From Yamagishiella unicocca (taxonomy: Eukaryota > Chlorophyta > Chlorophyceae > Chlamydomonadales > Volvocaceae): a DNA stretch of 64,000 nt. The notes beneath the pieces were generated by a model. The model made no database searches. It saw only the letters and a list, made by a program, of their open reading frames with translations, and was not told where the DNA came from. Positions 61,121 to 64,000 of the stretch are shown here, piece after piece; position 1 is the stretch's first letter, and each line of letters starts with the position of its first letter. The stretch is from contig BDSL01000004.1 of NCBI GenBank assembly GCA_003116995.1, forward strand, positions 186,001-250,000, read 5' to 3'. A program made the position numbers and the translations under genes.

Positions 61121-63925
61121 TCATGGAGACTCCGACATCAGCTTTGCCACTTTCGACTGCAAATCCTCAGCGATGGTCCTCGCGTGCATTCCACCGGCAG
61201 CGTTCTCGCTAGTGGTAAACTGCTCTCCCTGCGTCACCGCAGCAGCGTCTGTGGCCACGAGGTTCCGCACAAAGGGTGGCAGCATGATACGCAACTGCTG
61301 AAAAGCCCAGGATAGCAGGCTCAGTTCCTGCGGGGTAAACTCCGTCTGCAACGCTGCACAGCGAGCGCTGAACAAGCTAACCCATTCAGGCGAGGGCTGG
61401 TACTGTAGTCGTGCCAGAGCCCAGGCAAGATCGCACAGAACGGGCGCCGTGAGGTCGGGAAGTGAAGGCTCGAGCGCTGCAGGCAGGGGCGAGGTGTACA
61501 TGTTGTGGAGAGCGAACAGCAGGCCAGGTCGTGGATAATACATGGGCCACGGTTACTACCGGCGCCAGGCGCTGTAGGGCTGTGTATGCAGGGCCCATAC
61601 CAATACAGGCACTGGAGGTGAGGATAGCCCGACAATTGAGGACACTGCCGTCACTCTCTGTACGCACCCACTAAAGCACCAGCCTGCAGGCCTGCCATAT
61701 AACGCACCCGCCAAGCATGACTCCATCCACTCAGGCCCAGGCCGAATTCGTAGCGCCACGAGGCTCAGCAGCACGGAAACAGTCTCCGCGCCGCCGAGTA
61801 GCCCCACAGCCGCCTCCGCCTGCCCGGGCTGCTGCAGCAGCGGCCCCCCGCCAGCCCCACCGGGGTAGGCTCCGTCATCCGGCAGCGCCGCCCGCAGCTG
61901 CGCCAGCAGAACGTTGACGTACTTGGGAGGCGGCTGGTGCACCTGCGGTTGACAGCAGCGGGTGCCTTCCGCACTCTCGTCTGATTGCACTGGTTCACCC
62001 CACACAGCAACAACACCCCGCAAGCAACATCATCCCCAGCCTTGGCACCCAAACCCCAGATCCGCCTTGAGAGCGCGCCCACTGCCCCCCTCGCCGCGCC
62101 ACATACGCCACGGTAAGTTCGGTAACCCCCCACGGGTTTCCCTCGAACCTCCCAAAACCTGCCAGCCAGCCCTCCTCCGCAGCGTGCCAACCCCGTTCTG
62201 GTGCACCCATCCACCACCACCCCGCACAGGCGCCTCTTCGCACCTGCAGCACAGCGAGCGCCTGCAGCGCGAGGACCAGCGATGGCGCGTTGGCGCTCGC
62301 CATCCTCCTCGCGGCGCACCGGTACCATGCGTCCAGGAAGGTCCTGTCCAGCCCCACCGCCATGGCCGCCACCGGCGCACCGACACCAGCCGCAGCACCA
62401 GCGGCTCCCGGTGTGCCGTGTGCTGCACCACGCCGCCCGTCGCCGCTGAGTGTAGCGGAGGCCGCCCCTCCATCCGCATGCGCTGGCCGCCCCATCGCCG
62501 CCGCCAGTGGCAGCGGCTGGGCTGTAGGCAGCATGCGCGACAGCGCCCACAGCAGCACCGCCAGCTCCCGAGCACTCAGGGAATCCAGGTACGGCCGCGC
62601 GCGGGCGATGAAGGCAGTGGTCCAGTTGAAGCTGGGGCGAATCTGCGGCGGGGCGGCAGTGCAGTGATGTCCTGTGTGCGGCAACCCCGGCAAGGGCGCT
62701 GTCAGCGGGGCAGCCCACTTGATGGGTAGAAGCTAGAAGGGCCGCAGCAGTGCAAGGCCAGCAGCCGCCCATGTTCTCACTACCCGGAACTGATGCCCTC
62801 CTGGCGGCCCCAACCAGATTCGTTCGCAAGTCGAGACGCACGGGCCCACCTGCAGCGAGGCCAGCGCGAACGCGAACTTGACCATGGCGGGAGACATCGG
62901 CGGCGCGGCGGGCAGCGCCATGGCCGCCCGGAAGCACTCCAGGCAGCGCTCCACCCAGGCGGCGCTAGGGGTGTACTGCAGGCGCGCAATGCCGTACATG
63001 ACGTTTGCCAGCTCCTGCCCATTGAAGCGGCCGAACCTGTGAACCCATGCAGGAGAGTGGAATGCAGGTGGGGTTGGAGGTGGAGGCTGGGTGCGCCAGG
63101 CGGCAGCTCGCAGCTGGGTGCACGCTATCCTCCCGAGTTGGGGCAGTGGAGATCGCCAATTTGCCACCCTCGCAATGCGGCCGGGTGACGGCAGATCTTC
63201 CTTACTACCCAGGTCACCTCACCCCACCTTCCCCTACCTCACCCCACCTCCCCCTACCTCACCCCACCTCCCTCCACCTACGCCGGTTCCACGGGTTTCC
63301 TCTGCTACCCCGCCTCCCTCTCTCCGCCCCACCTGGTGTACACCTCCAAGGCGAACCTGTCCAGCCAGCCGTCAGGAGGCCGGTGGCCCAGAGCTGCAAG
63401 CCCCGCCATGAGCGCTGACAGGCCGTCCGGGCCAAACAGGTTCAACTTGTCGTACACGTCCTCCACGACGTCCGACATGAGGTCTGGGTCGTACACACCC
63501 AGCCGGCCTAGCGCATAGGCGCCGCGCGCGTGGCTGAGCAGGTCGCAGTTGGGGACCTTCTGGCGCAGCAGCAGCACGCAGCGCCGCGTGGCGCGCGCCT
63601 GCGCTGCCAGCTGTTCGTCGGTCAACTTCTGGAAGGTCGCAAACGCCGCCAGACGCCCGAGGGCCATAGTGACCTGGGTGCCGCTGAACGCCAGGCCGTG
63701 GTCCTGGATGAGCCTCGCCAGCTGCAGGGGACCATTCGCGCTGTTGATCTCGGTTGTGAGACGGCCGCTGAAGCGCGGTGAGGTAGGGTCGAGCTCCAGG
63801 CCGCGCGGCTCGTCGCGGTATCGACGTTTGTTGCGCTGCGCTGGTGGGGCACTGCGTCGCTTGATGATCATGCGACGGTGGTCGGCCATGCATACAATCG
63901 GTGGCGGGTTGCTCCTGCATAGCAT
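61121..63925 (-). CDS. OPR-type (octotricopeptide repeat) organelle RNA-binding protein
   Basis: Exons 63925-63333, 63036-62850, 62642-62244, 61942-61708 and 61476-61121 (TGA) join in phase, about 589 residues. The product carries degenerate helical repeats of about 38 residues with the OPR pattern of Pro-x-x-x-Trp and Leu-Leu-Trp-Ala-Leu. Examples are YTPSAAWVERCL, LAVLLWALSRML, PSFNWTTAFI, RPGPEWMESCLA, DLAWALARLQYQPSPEWV and LSLLSWAFQQL. Chlorophyte OPR proteins are mostly nuclear-encoded factors for stability, splicing or translation of specific plastid or mitochondrial RNAs; the target is unknown. The N-terminus is basic (DHRRMIIKRR). A CAG acceptor borders 63985, so an upstream exon beyond the right edge may exist; ATG 63925 is only the first usable start in the window. 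A Pro/Ala/Gly-rich insert interrupts the third exon's repeat region. No C-terminal RAP domain was seen. Confidence 0.8.
62127..62152 (-). repeat. Dispersed repeat family A copy in OPR intron
   Basis: Read on the minus strand, it contains GGTTCGAGGGAAACCCGTGG, close to the family A core. It lies in the intron between exons at 62244 and 61942. A weaker copy lies at about 63287-63305 in the intron after the first exon. Confidence 0.6.
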
Positions 63926-64000
63926 GGCTCGGCTGCATGCGACAGTCGAGCGCGCGAACACCCCAGGATGCCGCGCGCCTCGGCTCTGCCCAAGGACACA

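Overview
The window is nuclear DNA of a unicellular or colonial green alga, most probably a volvocalean (Chlamydomonas/Gonium/Volvox-type) chlorophyte. The signs are GC-rich exons broken by many short GT-AG introns, long Ala/Gly/Gln/Ser low-complexity inserts in otherwise conserved proteins, TGTAA-type poly(A) signals, an octotricopeptide-repeat (OPR) gene, the axonemal ruler protein CCDC40, and a mitochondrial ATP synthase beta subunit with a chlorophycean-style C-terminal extension. Species is not resolved. No operon, phage, plasmid, CRISPR, rRNA or tRNA was seen. All gene models are exon chains read by eye: splice sites were accepted where GT(GC)-AG borders, codon phase and family homology agreed.

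Layout. 1-1319 (-): ATP23 metalloprotease, C-terminus beyond the left edge. 2389-7339 (+): plastid ATP/ADP translocase (NTT/TLC family). 7340-10995: no convincing gene. 10996-18064 (-): CDKL-like CMGC kinase with a very long tail. 18065-22378: long gap with a 43-bp minisatellite. 22379-24776 (+): NSE2/MMS21-like SMC5/6 subunit whose SP-RING has lost its zinc ligands. 26174-32088 (-): BTB-BACK protein fused to an SBP-box DNA-binding domain. 34073-35649 (-): FHIT-type HIT hydrolase. 36831-45088 (-): CCDC40 (20 coding exons). 45608-46996 (+): unrecognised 177-residue protein, divergent from CCDC40. 48155-51434 (+): folate dehydrogenase/cyclohydrolase (FolD type) with a possible C-terminal membrane tail. 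52429-54338 (+): PPPDE/DeSI-type isopeptidase whose catalytic Cys sits on a 14-nt micro-exon. 56812-60429 (+): ATP2, mitochondrial F1 beta. 61121-63925 (-): OPR-type organelle RNA protein, possibly continuing past the right edge.

The genes are ordinary eukaryotic neighbours rather than one pathway. Some share themes: mitochondrial ATP synthase (ATP23 processes/assembles Fo in yeast; ATP2 is F1 beta), adenylate transport, SUMO/ubiquitin-related proteins (NSE2-like, DeSI-like, BTB-BACK) and flagella (CCDC40 and possibly the CDKL-like kinase).

Most unusual points: the BTB-BACK-SBP fusion, the zinc-ligand-less NSE2, three families of short repeats dispersed mainly through introns (introner-like or MITE-like), and the FolD C-terminal tail.
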